DNA of 64,000 nucleotides from Paraburkholderia sartisoli (GCF_900107685.1 NZ_FNRQ01000005.1:186001-250000); one strand, 5' to 3'. Positions 41,787 to 50,753 are shown, counted from the first letter of the stretch. Notes: generated from the letters alone by a model not told the origin. Translations and numbers: made by a program.

Positions 41787-42263
41787 ATGGACCAGCAGAA
41801 CCTTTTTGAAACGCCCGCGACATACCGGCTGCTGCGGCTGGAAAACGGGGTGGCGCTCGTGATCTGTGTCGGGCTGTGCGTCGCTCATCTGACGCAGATC
41901 CGCTGGTGGGCATTCGTGCTCCTGTTCGCCTATATCGATGTCATCGGATACGTACCTGGCGCGTTCGCTCACCGGCGCGCACGTGGCAGACGGATTCACC
42001 GTGTGTTCTATGTGCTGTACAACAGCACGCACAGCGCGGTCTCCGGATTGCTGGTCGCGGCGCTGTGGGCATGGCTCGTCCGGCCCGAATGGGCGTTGCT
42101 CGCCATACCGGTCCACCTGTGCGGCGATCGCGCGCTGTTCGGCAATTTCCTGAAGCCCTTTGGCGTGAGCTTCGAGCCGGCCGCTCATCCCGCGTTCGTG
42201 CATTTCAGAACGGCCTACGTCAATGCCTCCACGACACGGCGAGGAGGTCGAGATGCAACATAA
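41787..42263 (+). CDS. DUF4260-like integral membrane protein
   Basis: The 158-residue protein starts MDQQNLFETPATYRLLRLE and has about four hydrophobic spans. The C-terminal phrase IPVHLCGDRALFGNFLKPFG resembles the HxGxDR...GYGLKYP motif of DUF4260 proteins, recalled from memory, whose function is unknown. Conserved histidines (H in YNSTHSAVSG and VHLCGDR) could bind metal. It begins 10 bp after the GST gene with a GAAGAGGG site, and its end overlaps the next gene's region by 11 bp. Confidence 0.65.
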   Translation: MDQQNLFETPATYRLLRLENGVALVICVGLCVAHLTQIRWWAFVLLFAYIDVIGYVPGAFAHRRARGRRIHRVFYVLYNSTHSAVSGLLVAALWAWLVRPEWALLAIPVHLCGDRALFGNFLKPFGVSFEPAAHPAFVHFRTAYVNASTTRRGGRDAT

Positions 42264-43290
42264 TGTGCCCGCTGAAGTGCTTGACGTTCGGGCGTCGAAC
42301 GATCCAGTCGACGTGCTGCGGCGCCATGCGGACCATCCGTCGGCGTTGCTGGCCGTCAATCAGGAGACCTTGCGGTTTCGCGCGCCCAATATCGACGGGC
42401 TGATTGCGTACCGGCCAGCGGGTCGTCATCATCTGGTGATGGTCGCGGGCATCACGGCCGCGCCCCGGCAGCGCGCTGCGTTGCTCGACCAGTTTCTCGA
42501 CTGGGCGCGCCGGGAGCGGCGCAAGGTTGTCGCAGTCCAGATGCTTCGCGACGACGCAGTCCTGTTCGCGAGTCGCGGATTCCGGGTCAACCAGATCGGT
42601 GCGTCGTACAGCGTGAGTCTTGATCGCTTCAGGATTTCAGGCACGCCGTTCATCAAGCTGCGCAACAAGATATCGCGCGCGCGCCGCAGTCACGTCTGCG
42701 TGCTCGAACTTGGCGCTGACGTGCCTGTGACCCCGGAGATCCGGGACGCGATCGCTGCCATCGACCGCGAATGGATCAAGGACAAGGGCGCAAAGGAACT
42801 GGCCTTTCTCATCGGCGAAGTGGGCGTGCTCGATCGCCTCGACCGCTCGGTCAAGCGTCTGTTCGTGGCGATGCAAAACGACGTGACGGTGGCCTACGTT
42901 CTCTACACGGCGAGCTTCGGCCGGCACATGGGCTGGATGCACGACCTTACCCGGCGCAAGCCCGATGCGACGACGGGCGTGATGGAGTTGATCAACATCA
43001 CGGCCATCGAGCGCTTTAAGGCGGAAGGCGCGGGAATGCTGAATTTCGGCTTCACGCCGCTCACATCGCTTGCCGACGAACACGAAATCGTGGGCGCGCA
43101 CAGCCGTGCGACGGCGTGGACGTTCCGGCAACTGGCGCGGCACGGCAGCTTCATCTATCCCGCTGAAGCGCAGCTGCAATACAAGCTCAAATGGGCGCCC
43201 GATCTCATTCAGCCTGAGTACATCGCATTTCAGAACGGCGCGACCGCCAGCGGACTGTGGCAATTCCTTCGTTTGACGAGAGCGATCTAG
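42253..43290 (+). CDS. DUF2156 (MprF C-terminal domain / VlmA-type) transferase
   Basis: The 345-residue soluble protein matches the phosphatidylglycerol lysyltransferase C-terminal family, a double-GNAT fold. Visible features are IKLRNKISRARRSHV, an IDREWIKDKGAKELAF segment, VAYVLYTASFG, GVMELINITAIERFKAEG and a final YKLKWAPDLIQPEYIAF. Relatives transfer amino acids from aminoacyl-tRNA: MprF to lipids and, as I recall, VlmA moves serine onto isobutylhydroxylamine in valanimycin synthesis. MprF's membrane flippase domain is absent. Here it could aminoacylate the fatty amine or a hydroxylamine derived from it. ATG 42253 follows GAGGAGGTCG; an upstream ATG at 42223 is weaker. Confidence 0.75.
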   Translation: MQHNVPAEVLDVRASNDPVDVLRRHADHPSALLAVNQETLRFRAPNIDGLIAYRPAGRHHLVMVAGITAAPRQRAALLDQFLDWARRERRKVVAVQMLRDDAVLFASRGFRVNQIGASYSVSLDRFRISGTPFIKLRNKISRARRSHVCVLELGADVPVTPEIRDAIAAIDREWIKDKGAKELAFLIGEVGVLDRLDRSVKRLFVAMQNDVTVAYVLYTASFGRHMGWMHDLTRRKPDATTGVMELINITAIERFKAEGAGMLNFGFTPLTSLADEHEIVGAHSRATAWTFRQLARHGSFIYPAEAQLQYKLKWAPDLIQPEYIAFQNGATASGLWQFLRLTRAI

Positions 43291-44630
43291 TGGCTTCCGT
43301 CATGCTGTTTCCGGGGCGCCAGGTGGTGAGCGCGCCCTCGACCGTCTGGCTTCCCTTTCCACTCGACGAAGCCGCGCCCGCGGCAGCCGGCGACATGACC
43401 TGCGAAATCGCCATCGTGGGTGGTGGTCTGGCCGGGCTCTCGACCGCGCTCCATCTCAAGATGGCGGAGCCACGGCTCGACGTCGCGCTGCTCGAGGCCG
43501 GCCGTATCGGGTACGGCGCGAGCGGGCTGAACTCCGGTCAATGCGCGCCGCGGGTCGGTCCAGCGATCGAGCGACAGATGCGCTCGCCGGGGCCTGATTT
43601 CGCGCATGCGGCCTACGCGTATTCGCTCGACGCCGTGGCGTTGACGGCCAGTCTGGTGAACACCTGCGCCATCGACTGCGATATGCACACTGCGGGCCAG
43701 TGGCAGGTCGCCCTGCGTGACGCCGACGCGATGACACTCGAAAGGCGCGCCGCAGCCTATCGCGCGCTCGGCTTCGACGTGCCGTTGCTCGGCGCGGATG
43801 AGATCCGCGCATCACTGCCGGATTCGCGACGGATACGCAACGCGATTGCGTTCCCGGCCCGGTTGCTGAATCCCGGGCGGCTGTGCATCGGCCTGAAGCG
43901 CGCCGCGCTCGAGCGCGGCGTGCGTATCTTCGAAAACACGCGGGTTTCGCGTTTTGCGCGTGACACCGGCACGCTGCATGTTCGTACGGGCACGATCGGC
44001 GCTTCGCGGGTTGTGTTCGCGGTCGACGGCGGCATCGGCGGGATCGAGGGTCTGGGCGCGTTTCGACGGAGCGTTCTGCCCGTCGCGGCGTTTGCCGCGG
44101 TGACGCGTCCGCTCTCTGCCGCCGAGCGTGACGTCATCGGCTGGCGTCAGGGTCACGGTTTGTACGACGCGCGGCCGATGTTCAACTTTCTGCGGCCTCT
44201 GGCTGATGGCCGCGTGTTGATCGGCGGCGGTTATCGCTACGCGCGCGACGAAAAGATCGACCTCGATCTGCGCGCACAGAGCGCGCCGGATCTTCCCGGA
44301 CAACTGGCGCTCTTCTTTCCGTCTCTGCCCTCGCTGACGGCCGATGCCGTATGGCACGGGCTGCTCGGCTGCACGCTGAACGAATGGCCCGTCGTCAAGG
44401 CGCTCGATGCTGATCGCCGCTTCTGGCATGTCGGCGCGTGGAACGGGCACGGCGTTGCGCTCGCCATTGCGGCCGGCCGCGATCTCGCGCATGCCATGGC
44501 GGGTCACGTCGCTATCCCGTCCGTTCCCTGGGCGTGCCCGCATGCCACTGGCCTGCCGCGTGCGGTTGTCCGTACGGCTCTTCCGCTGTATCTCGGATGG
44601 CTTCGCCATTCGAGCCGAATCACCATCTGA
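43290..44630 (+). CDS. FAD-dependent oxidoreductase, D-amino-acid/amine oxidase (DAO) family
   Basis: The roughly 446-residue flavoprotein has the dinucleotide motif AIVGGGLAGLSTALHL, then ASGLNSGQCAPRVGP, equivalent to the ASGRNGGQ flavin-binding segment of PuuB/DadA-like amine oxidases. It ends GLLGCTLNEWPVV...WNGHGVALAIAAG. It should oxidise a C-N bond or an N-substituted intermediate of the pathway. GTG 43290 overlaps the upstream TAG stop by one base and has GACGAGAG before it; GTG 43257 and ATG 43302 are alternatives. Confidence 0.82.
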   Translation: MASVMLFPGRQVVSAPSTVWLPFPLDEAAPAAAGDMTCEIAIVGGGLAGLSTALHLKMAEPRLDVALLEAGRIGYGASGLNSGQCAPRVGPAIERQMRSPGPDFAHAAYAYSLDAVALTASLVNTCAIDCDMHTAGQWQVALRDADAMTLERRAAAYRALGFDVPLLGADEIRASLPDSRRIRNAIAFPARLLNPGRLCIGLKRAALERGVRIFENTRVSRFARDTGTLHVRTGTIGASRVVFAVDGGIGGIEGLGAFRRSVLPVAAFAAVTRPLSAAERDVIGWRQGHGLYDARPMFNFLRPLADGRVLIGGGYRYARDEKIDLDLRAQSAPDLPGQLALFFPSLPSLTADAVWHGLLGCTLNEWPVVKALDADRRFWHVGAWNGHGVALAIAAGRDLAHAMAGHVAIPSVPWACPHATGLPRAVVRTALPLYLGWLRHSSRITI

Positions 44631-44646
44631 AAAGAGGTAACGACTC

Positions 44647-45810
44647 ATGTTCTTGCAGGATTCACGTGCTGTGCTGGAGCAATACGCGCCAGGCCTTGAA
44701 GCCGAACTCGCCGGGCAGGGCCTGCTGGCAATGGAATCGAAGGACCCGCGAGAGATCACGGCATTGATCCGCCGGTACCGGCTGCCGCGACTCTGGGTCC
44801 CGGCGTCGCACGGCGGCGCGACGATTTCGCCGTACGACGGCATTCGCATGCAGCGGGCCATTGGCGCCCGTGCGCCATCGATGGCGCTCATGCTGACCAT
44901 GCACAACTTCACGGTCAGCTTCTGCGGTGCGCTGGCCGACCACGTGCCGTCATGCGCACGGATGCTGCACGATGTCGCACACGACAATCTGCTGGTGGCG
45001 TCCGCGTTCGCCGAAGGGCGGCGTGGCGCGGGCATCCTGGACTCGACCGTGTACATGGTGCCGGACGGCGACGGTTTTCGGATCACCGGTAGCAAGAAGC
45101 CATGCACGATGGCGAACAGCATGGACATCATCACGGTCGGCGTCGCCGTGCAGGGATCCGACGGCACCAAACACACCGGGATGGCGATCCTGCCGGCGAG
45201 CACGCCGGGCGTCACCCGGCACAGGTTCTGGCATGTTCCGCTGCTCGCCGCCGCGGATAACGAGGAGTTGCGCTTCGACAACGTCAGGGTTCCGGCCGAC
45301 CAGGTACTGCTTGCCGCCGAAGGCGACATGGAGACCGCCGGGATCGTCGCGGTCGCGGAAGCAATGGGACTGTGCTGGTTCGAGATCGTCGCTTCGGCGA
45401 GTTACCTGGGCGTGGTGAGCGCAATGGCCGAGCGGGTGGTCACGGATCGTCGCGTCGAGGATTCGGAGCGCGTGTTGCTCGCCGGTGAGCTGGAATGCGC
45501 CCAGGCGGCGCTGGACGGTGCCATTCACCTGATGCAGACCTGTCCGCCCGACGAGGCGTTGCTTGCCCGTGTACTGATGATCCGCTTCGGTGTTCAGCGA
45601 ACCCTCGAGCGATGTGCGATGCACGCGGCGGAACTGGCGGGCGGTCTTGCCTACATCCGCGACGGCGAAATCATGACATTGCTTGCCGCAAGCCGCTGCC
45701 TCGCGTTCCACCCGATTGGCCGCAAGGCGGCGCAGCCGATGCTGGCCGCATGGCTGGATCAGGCCGCCGGGATCGACGCTTCGTCTGGTGCATCCGTTTC
45801 GCGGGACTAG
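44647..45810 (+). CDS. Acyl-CoA dehydrogenase-superfamily flavoprotein, atypical
   Basis: The 387-residue protein has the three-part ACAD fold: an N-terminal helical domain (RRYRLPRLWVPASHGGA), a central beta domain (VASAFAEGRRGAG, ITGSKKPCTMANSMDIITV) and C-terminal helices. The usual C-terminal catalytic glutamate motif (YEGT-like) is not seen; the region reads RCLAFHPIGRKAAQPML. This suggests either an acyl-ACP desaturation with a moved base (TamT-like) or a flavin-dependent monooxygenase of the isobutylamine N-hydroxylase kind, which also uses the ACAD fold. It follows the DAO gene by 16 bp with an AGAGGTAA site. Confidence 0.8.
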   Translation: MFLQDSRAVLEQYAPGLEAELAGQGLLAMESKDPREITALIRRYRLPRLWVPASHGGATISPYDGIRMQRAIGARAPSMALMLTMHNFTVSFCGALADHVPSCARMLHDVAHDNLLVASAFAEGRRGAGILDSTVYMVPDGDGFRITGSKKPCTMANSMDIITVGVAVQGSDGTKHTGMAILPASTPGVTRHRFWHVPLLAAADNEELRFDNVRVPADQVLLAAEGDMETAGIVAVAEAMGLCWFEIVASASYLGVVSAMAERVVTDRRVEDSERVLLAGELECAQAALDGAIHLMQTCPPDEALLARVLMIRFGVQRTLERCAMHAAELAGGLAYIRDGEIMTLLAASRCLAFHPIGRKAAQPMLAAWLDQAAGIDASSGASVSRD

Positions 45811-45889
45811 CCGCATTGCCTATGCGAGGGGCCGCGGCGCAGACCGGCGGCCCCTCAGCCGTCTCATCACCTGGGGAAGCAGGAAAAAC

Positions 45890-46270
45890 ATGAAATACCT
45901 GATCGCCGTGCCGCTGATTATCGTCGGCATCATTCACCTGTTGCCCGTCTCGGGCGTGTCGGGTGCTCGTAGTCTTGCCGGGCTTTACGGCATCGCACTC
46001 GACGAACCCAATCTCACGATACTGATGCGTCACCGTGCGGTACTGTTTGGATTGCTCGGCGCGTTCTTGATCTATGCCGCATTCGACACCCGATTGCAGG
46101 CGCTGGGTTATATCGCGGGCTTCGTCAGCGTCGGCGCCTTTCTCTATCTGGCGTGCTCGACCGGACATCTCACCGCGCAACTGTGGCGCGTCGTGCTGAT
46201 CGACGTGCTTGCGACAGTTGCGCTGGTGATCGGAGCCGGCGCGCGCTTCTGGCAGGCGCACGCTGCCTGA
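45890..46270 (+). CDS. Small four-span membrane protein, unknown function
   Basis: The 126-residue hydrophobic protein starts MKYLIAVPLIIVGIIHLLPV after GCAGGAAAAA and has about four membrane spans. Similar small proteins occur widely in Proteobacteria and, as I recall, are often mislabelled phosphopantetheine adenylyltransferase; it has none of that enzyme's nucleotide-binding HxGH motifs. A conserved RHRAVLFGLLGAFL stretch joins two spans. It is the last gene of the run, 79 bp after the ACAD-like gene, and may be co-transcribed or only adjacent. Confidence 0.75.
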   Translation: MKYLIAVPLIIVGIIHLLPVSGVSGARSLAGLYGIALDEPNLTILMRHRAVLFGLLGAFLIYAAFDTRLQALGYIAGFVSVGAFLYLACSTGHLTAQLWRVVLIDVLATVALVIGAGARFWQAHAA

Positions 46271-46285
46271 TCCGCATTGCAGCGG

Positions 46286-46321
46286 ACCCGAGACCGCCCG
46301 CCGTCTTGAGGTCACGGGTTT
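46286..46321. terminator. Candidate terminator between convergent genes
   Basis: ACCCGAGACC (46286-46295) pairs with GGTCACGGGT (46310-46319) with one central mismatch. A short TT follows on the plus strand. It lies between the end of the cluster and the end of the convergent minus-strand gene. Confidence 0.4.
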
Positions 46322-46340
46322 CGTGGCATCCGGGCGCCTG

Positions 46341-48062
46341 CTACACCTCGCCGCGCATCTTCCTTCCCTGCTCGCGAATCTGCTCGAGCGTCGCGCCGGG
46401 CGTGCTCGCTTCCTGCGGCATGCGGATTTCGATGAGCGCCGGGCGCTTCGCCGCCTGCGCACGCTCGAGCGCCGGCAGAAAATCTTCCGTCCGCTCGACG
46501 AGTTCACCATGCGCACCGAACGATCGCGCGAACGCCGCGAAATCCGGATTCGTCAGACCGGTGCCATGCACGCGGTTCGGATAGTGCTTTTCCTGGTGCA
46601 TCCGGATCGTGCCGAAGTGGCTGTTGTTCACGACGATGAAGATCACGTGCAGGTCGTACTGCATCGCCGTCGCGAGTTCCGGCGCGGCCATCATGAAGCA
46701 GCCGTCGCCGGCGAGCGCGACGACCGCGCGATCCCGATACATCGATTTCGCCGCGATCGCCGCCGGCACGCCGTAGCCCATCGCGCCGCTGGTCGGCGCG
46801 AGCTGCGAGCGGAAGTGACGGTATGAAAAATGCCGATGCAGCCACGTCGCGTAGTTGCCGGCGCCGTTCGTGAGAATCGCATCGTCGGGCAGATGGGCGC
46901 GCAGCTGCTGCATGATTTCGCCCATCTGCACGTCGCCGGGAATGGTGCGCGGCTTGCGCCAGTCGAGATACGCCGCGTGCGCGGCTTGCGCCGAACCGGC
47001 CCAGCGCGGCGTGGACGACGGCGTCAGTTCTGCGAGCAGCGCCGCGAGTTCCGGCATGCCCGAGACGATTGGCAGATCGGCTGCATAGACACGCCCGAGT
47101 TCCTCGGTGCCCTGATGGATGTGCACGAGCGTCTGCTTCGTCTTCGGGATATCGAGCAGCGTGTAGCCGTTCGTCGTCGCTTCGCCGAGGCGCGGGCCGA
47201 TCGCGAGCAGCAGGTCGGCGTCGCGGATGCGCGCGGCGAGCGCCGGATTGATGCCGAGACCGACGTCGCCCGCGTAGTTCGGATGCTCGTTGTCGAGCGT
47301 GTCCTGATAGCGGAACGCGAGACCGACCGGCAACTGCCAGGTTTCGATGAAGCGGCGGAAATCCGCGCACGCCTGCGGCGTCCAGCCGCTGCCGCCGGCG
47401 ATCACCATCGGCCGCTCCGCGGCTTCCAGCAGCACGCGCAACTGGTCGATCTGCGCCTTCGACGGCGACGCCGCCACGCGCTGATATTTCGGCGCGCCTG
47501 GTACGACCGGACACGCGTCGCTCAGCACGTCTTCCGGCAGCGACAGCACGACGGGCCCGGGACGGCCGGACGTCGCGATGTGAAACGCGTGACTCAGGTA
47601 TTCAGGAATGCGGCGCGCGTCGTCGATCTGCGCGACCCATTTGGTCATCTGGCCGAACATGCGGCGGTAGTCGATCTCCTGGAAAGCCTCACGGTCGAGA
47701 TGCTCGCGCGCGCACTGGCCGATCAGCAGGATCATCGGCGTCGAGTCCTGGAACGCGGTATGCACGCCGATCGACGCGTGCGTCGCGCCCGGGCCACGCG
47801 TGACGAGCGCGACACCCGGCCGTCCGGTCAGCTTGCCGACGGCTTCGGCCATGTTGGCCGCCGCTGCCTCGTGACGGCAGACGATCGTCTGGATACTGCT
47901 GGTCTCGTCGTGCAGCGAATCGAGAATCGCCAGAAAGCTCTCGCCCGGCACGCAGAACACGCGCTCGACGCCGTGCGTCAGCAACGCGTCGACAATCAGG
48001 CGTGCGCCGGTGGTGGTGGCGCCAGCGGAATCAGTAGCAGCAGAAACGTTCGGCAACGACAT
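46341..48062 (-). CDS. Thiamine diphosphate-binding acetolactate synthase-like enzyme
   Basis: The 573-residue protein has the three-domain layout of IlvB-type enzymes: an N-terminal pyrimidine-binding domain with catalytic Glu in CRHEAAAANMAEA, a central domain, and a C-terminal pyrophosphate domain (LAGDGCFMMAAPELATAMQY...NNSHFGTIR). The flavin-site pattern of true acetolactate synthase cannot be judged by eye and no small subunit (ilvN) adjoins, so it could be an ALS catabolic form or another 2-keto-acid enzyme. A GGAGGG site decides the ATG at 48062. It lies downstream of serine dehydratase, which makes pyruvate, a possible substrate. Confidence 0.85.
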   Translation of the reverse strand: MSLPNVSAATDSAGATTTGARLIVDALLTHGVERVFCVPGESFLAILDSLHDETSSIQTIVCRHEAAAANMAEAVGKLTGRPGVALVTRGPGATHASIGVHTAFQDSTPMILLIGQCAREHLDREAFQEIDYRRMFGQMTKWVAQIDDARRIPEYLSHAFHIATSGRPGPVVLSLPEDVLSDACPVVPGAPKYQRVAASPSKAQIDQLRVLLEAAERPMVIAGGSGWTPQACADFRRFIETWQLPVGLAFRYQDTLDNEHPNYAGDVGLGINPALAARIRDADLLLAIGPRLGEATTNGYTLLDIPKTKQTLVHIHQGTEELGRVYAADLPIVSGMPELAALLAELTPSSTPRWAGSAQAAHAAYLDWRKPRTIPGDVQMGEIMQQLRAHLPDDAILTNGAGNYATWLHRHFSYRHFRSQLAPTSGAMGYGVPAAIAAKSMYRDRAVVALAGDGCFMMAAPELATAMQYDLHVIFIVVNNSHFGTIRMHQEKHYPNRVHGTGLTNPDFAAFARSFGAHGELVERTEDFLPALERAQAAKRPALIEIRMPQEASTPGATLEQIREQGRKMRGEV

Positions 48063-48094
48063 TGCTAGAAACCCTCCAGTCAGTTCATTCGGGC

Positions 48095-48128
48095 CAGCAC
48101 CGCCGGCCTGTTCAGGCGGGCGGTGCTG
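48095..48128 (-). repeat. Long hairpin between sdaA and the ALS-like gene
   Basis: CAGCACCGCC (48095-48104) pairs with GGCGGTGCTG (48119-48128), and an inner GCCTG/CAGGC stem closes a two-base loop with one mismatch between them. There is no T-run. It may slow or end sdaA transcription, or lie in the leader of the ALS-like gene. Confidence 0.55.
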
Positions 48129-48201
48129 ACCGGTGTCACGGTTGACGGCCGCGCGCTGCATCAGCGCGATGCGCACGCGGCCTTTATTCAAGCGACGCGC
48201 C

Positions 48202-49590
48202 TCAGCACTCGACGATATTCACCGCGAGGCCGCCACGCGACGTTTCCTTATATTTGGTCTTCATATCGGCGCCGGTTTCGCGCATCGTCTTGATGACGGA
48301 ATCGAGCGACACGTAGTGGCTGCCGTCGCCGCGCAGCGCCATGCGCGCGGCGTTGACCGCTTTCACCGAAGCCATCGCGTTGCGTTCGATGCACGGAATC
48401 TGCACCATGCCGCCGACCGGGTCGCACGTGAGGCCGAGATTGTGTTCCATGCCGATTTCGGCGGCATTTTCGACCTGGAGCGGCGTGCCGCCCATCACGG
48501 CCGCGAGCGCGCCGGCCGCCATCGAACACGCGACGCCCACTTCGCCCTGGCAGCCCACTTCCGCGCCCGAAATCGATGCGTTCAGTTTGTACAGGATGCC
48601 GATCGCGGCGGCCGTCATCAGGAAGTCGACCACGCCCTGTTCGTTCGAGCTGGGCATGAAGCGCGTGTAGTAATGCAGCACGGCCGGAATGATGCCCGCC
48701 GCGCCGTTGGTCGGCGCCGTGACGACCCGCCCGCCCGCGGCGTTTTCCTCGTTGACGGCGATCGCGTACAGATTGATCCAGTCGACCATCGACAAAGGAT
48801 CGCGCAGCGCCAGCTCCGGGTTGCCCGACAGCGCACGGTACAGCTGCGGCGCGCGGCGTTTCACCTGGAACGGACCGGGCAACGTGCCATCCGCGTCGGG
48901 ATTACCGATGCCGCAGCCGCGCGCGACGGACGATTGCATCACCGCCCAGATCTTCAGCAGGCCCTCGCGCGTTTCCGCTTCGGTATGCCACACGCGTTCG
49001 TTTTCCCACATCAGTTGCGCAATCGATTTGCCTGTCGAGGCGCACATCGCCAGCAATTCGTCGCCGGAGCGAAACGGATGCGGCAGTTGCTCGACGGCGC
49101 TCAGCACTTTCGTATTCGGCGCGCCGGCCGTCACGACAAAGCCGCCGCCCACCGACAGATACGTCGATTCGCGCAGCGTTGCGCCGTTTGCGTCGAACGC
49201 GTGGAATTTCATGCCGTTCGGATGTTCGGCGAGCGCCTGCCGGTAGAACGAGATGTGGTCTTTCAGAACGAACGGAATCGCATGCTTGCCGAGCAGCGAC
49301 AGCGTGCGCTTCTCGCGTACCGCTTCGAGACGTTCAGCGATGGTGTCCGGATTGACGGTATCGGGCGCGTCGCCGAGCAGGCCGAGCATCACGCCGCGAT
49401 CGGTGCCGTGACCTTTGCCCGTTGCGCCGAGCGAGCCGTACAGATCGATCTTGACGGACGCCGTGGCGTCCAGCAGCCCGTCGCGCTCAAGACCCTGGGC
49501 GAACATCAACGCCGCGCGCATCGGACCGACCGTATGCGAGCTGGAAGGACCGATGCCGATCTTGAAGAGGTCGAACACACTGACTGCCAT
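48202..49590 (-). CDS. sdaA: L-serine dehydratase, iron-sulfur type, single chain
   Basis: This enzyme deaminates L-serine to pyruvate and ammonia with a [4Fe-4S] cluster. The 462-residue single-chain form has both domains: the beta part ([22 protein letters not shown]) and the alpha part with cluster cysteines in [32 protein letters not shown]. The ATG at 49590 follows GCAGGAGCAGCA. It starts 26 bp after the lyase-like gene stop, so the two may be co-transcribed. Confidence 0.96.
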   Translation of the reverse strand: MAVSVFDLFKIGIGPSSSHTVGPMRAALMFAQGLERDGLLDATASVKIDLYGSLGATGKGHGTDRGVMLGLLGDAPDTVNPDTIAERLEAVREKRTLSLLGKHAIPFVLKDHISFYRQALAEHPNGMKFHAFDANGATLRESTYLSVGGGFVVTAGAPNTKVLSAVEQLPHPFRSGDELLAMCASTGKSIAQLMWENERVWHTEAETREGLLKIWAVMQSSVARGCGIGNPDADGTLPGPFQVKRRAPQLYRALSGNPELALRDPLSMVDWINLYAIAVNEENAAGGRVVTAPTNGAAGIIPAVLHYYTRFMPSSNEQGVVDFLMTAAAIGILYKLNASISGAEVGCQGEVGVACSMAAGALAAVMGGTPLQVENAAEIGMEHNLGLTCDPVGGMVQIPCIERNAMASVKAVNAARMALRGDGSHYVSLDSVIKTMRETGADMKTKYKETSRGGLAVNIVEC

Positions 49591-49616
49591 TGCTGCTCCT
49601 GCAAATAAAGATCGTT

Positions 49617-50753
49617 TTAGCGTGCCGCGAGCGGCAGGCACACGGCGAGCCACGCGGGCGGCATCGGTGCCAGTTGCCGTGCGACCGGCGTGAACCGGCC
49701 ATCGAGTCGCGCGGCGAGGTGGAACAGTTCGGTTGCGTTCTTCGGATCCCATTGACCCGAGTAGCCGGGCAGGCCAGCCTCGCGACGTTTCGCGTCGAAC
49801 GGCACGTCCGTATGCACGAATTCTTCGTGTGTCTTCGCGCCGGTCGCGTAGGGCTTCAGCCAGTCGAGCGCGGCATTGAGCGACGCGCCGTTTGCCCCTT
49901 TTTCGGGCAGCCAGTTGCGGTTGTGGCGGCGCGCGGCCAGCGCGGCGATGACGAGCGGTTGCAGGTCGTAGGTGACGTAACGCAGCGCGTCGCGTTCGGC
50001 GAAATCGACGGTCGAGCCGTCGGGCGCGATGTTGTCGCCGATGTGCTCGACATACAGACGCTGCGCCGCGTTGATCATCTTGCGATTGTCGAGCGTGAAC
50101 GCCGCCATCGCTATCAGTTTGACCCGGTGGCTTTGCCAGTTGTTCCGGAACGTACCCTTGAGCGGGCGCGGCTGCGCGTCGATCTGTCCGATGTAGCCGT
50201 TCGCGAGTTTCGTGAGGAACGCCATCGCGGCGTTGCGCGTTTTCACGGGCAGCGCGCTGGCGGTCATGTCGTACGCGAGGATCAGGCCGTCGAAGTGTGT
50301 TTCGTCGACCGGATTGAAAGTCGGCTGATAGGTCGTCACCCACGCGTACAGCAGGCGGTCGACGAGCTTCAGATACCGTTCGTCGCTGGTGGCGCGCCAC
50401 GCGAGCGCGGCGTCGCGCAGCAGGTCGAGATCCTTTTCGGCTTCCACGCTCTGGTCGTAGATGCCTTCGTGTGGCAACGTGCCTTCGGTATGCAGTTTCG
50501 CGAGCGCGTGGGGCGGGTCGTTCAGATGTAACAGCACGTTGCCGACCAGCGCCTTGACGCCGGGATCCGCGTTGGTGCGCTCGCTGGTTTGCAGCGCCGG
50601 CGCGGCGCAGAAATTCATCGCCGCGTGGGCCTGCCGCCCGGTCAGCACGAGCGCGCCGCAGGTCAGGAGCAAGATGGTCAGTGAAAATCTGGCATTTTCG
50701 CGCATTTTGCGCGTTGGATATCGGCAGGATTGCGTCATTCGCACCAGTTGCAC
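49617..50753 (-). CDS. Alginate lyase-family secreted protein
   Basis: The 378-residue protein has a long N-terminal signal (basic stretch, then [14 protein letters not shown], cleavage near AHAA) and an alpha/alpha-barrel text like polysaccharide lyase family 5: [27 protein letters not shown] and [23 protein letters not shown]. It would act in the periplasm on alginate or a related uronic-acid polymer. GTG 50753 has an AAAGGAG site nine bases away; ATG 50705 would give a more usual signal peptide. The catalytic residues cannot be confirmed by eye. Confidence 0.75.
   Translation of the reverse strand: MQLVRMTQSCRYPTRKMRENARFSLTILLLTCGALVLTGRQAHAAMNFCAAPALQTSERTNADPGVKALVGNVLLHLNDPPHALAKLHTEGTLPHEGIYDQSVEAEKDLDLLRDAALAWRATSDERYLKLVDRLLYAWVTTYQPTFNPVDETHFDGLILAYDMTASALPVKTRNAAMAFLTKLANGYIGQIDAQPRPLKGTFRNNWQSHRVKLIAMAAFTLDNRKMINAAQRLYVEHIGDNIAPDGSTVDFAERDALRYVTYDLQPLVIAALAARRHNRNWLPEKGANGASLNAALDWLKPYATGAKTHEEFVHTDVPFDAKRREAGLPGYSGQWDPKNATELFHLAARLDGRFTPVARQLAPMPPAWLAVCLPLAAR

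Noticed and set aside
45890..46270. Annotation of the small protein as phosphopantetheine adenylyltransferase
   Set aside because: The protein is almost entirely hydrophobic and has no nucleotide-binding HxGH motif. It cannot be the CoA-pathway enzyme, although a carrier-protein cluster makes the label tempting.
34230..46270. Identification of the cluster as caryoynencin, fragin/valdiazen or prodiginine
   Set aside because: No series of desaturases with thioesterase (caryoynencin), no NRPS with cupin and diiron enzymes (fragin/valdiazen), and no bipyrrole genes (prodiginine or tambjamine) are present.
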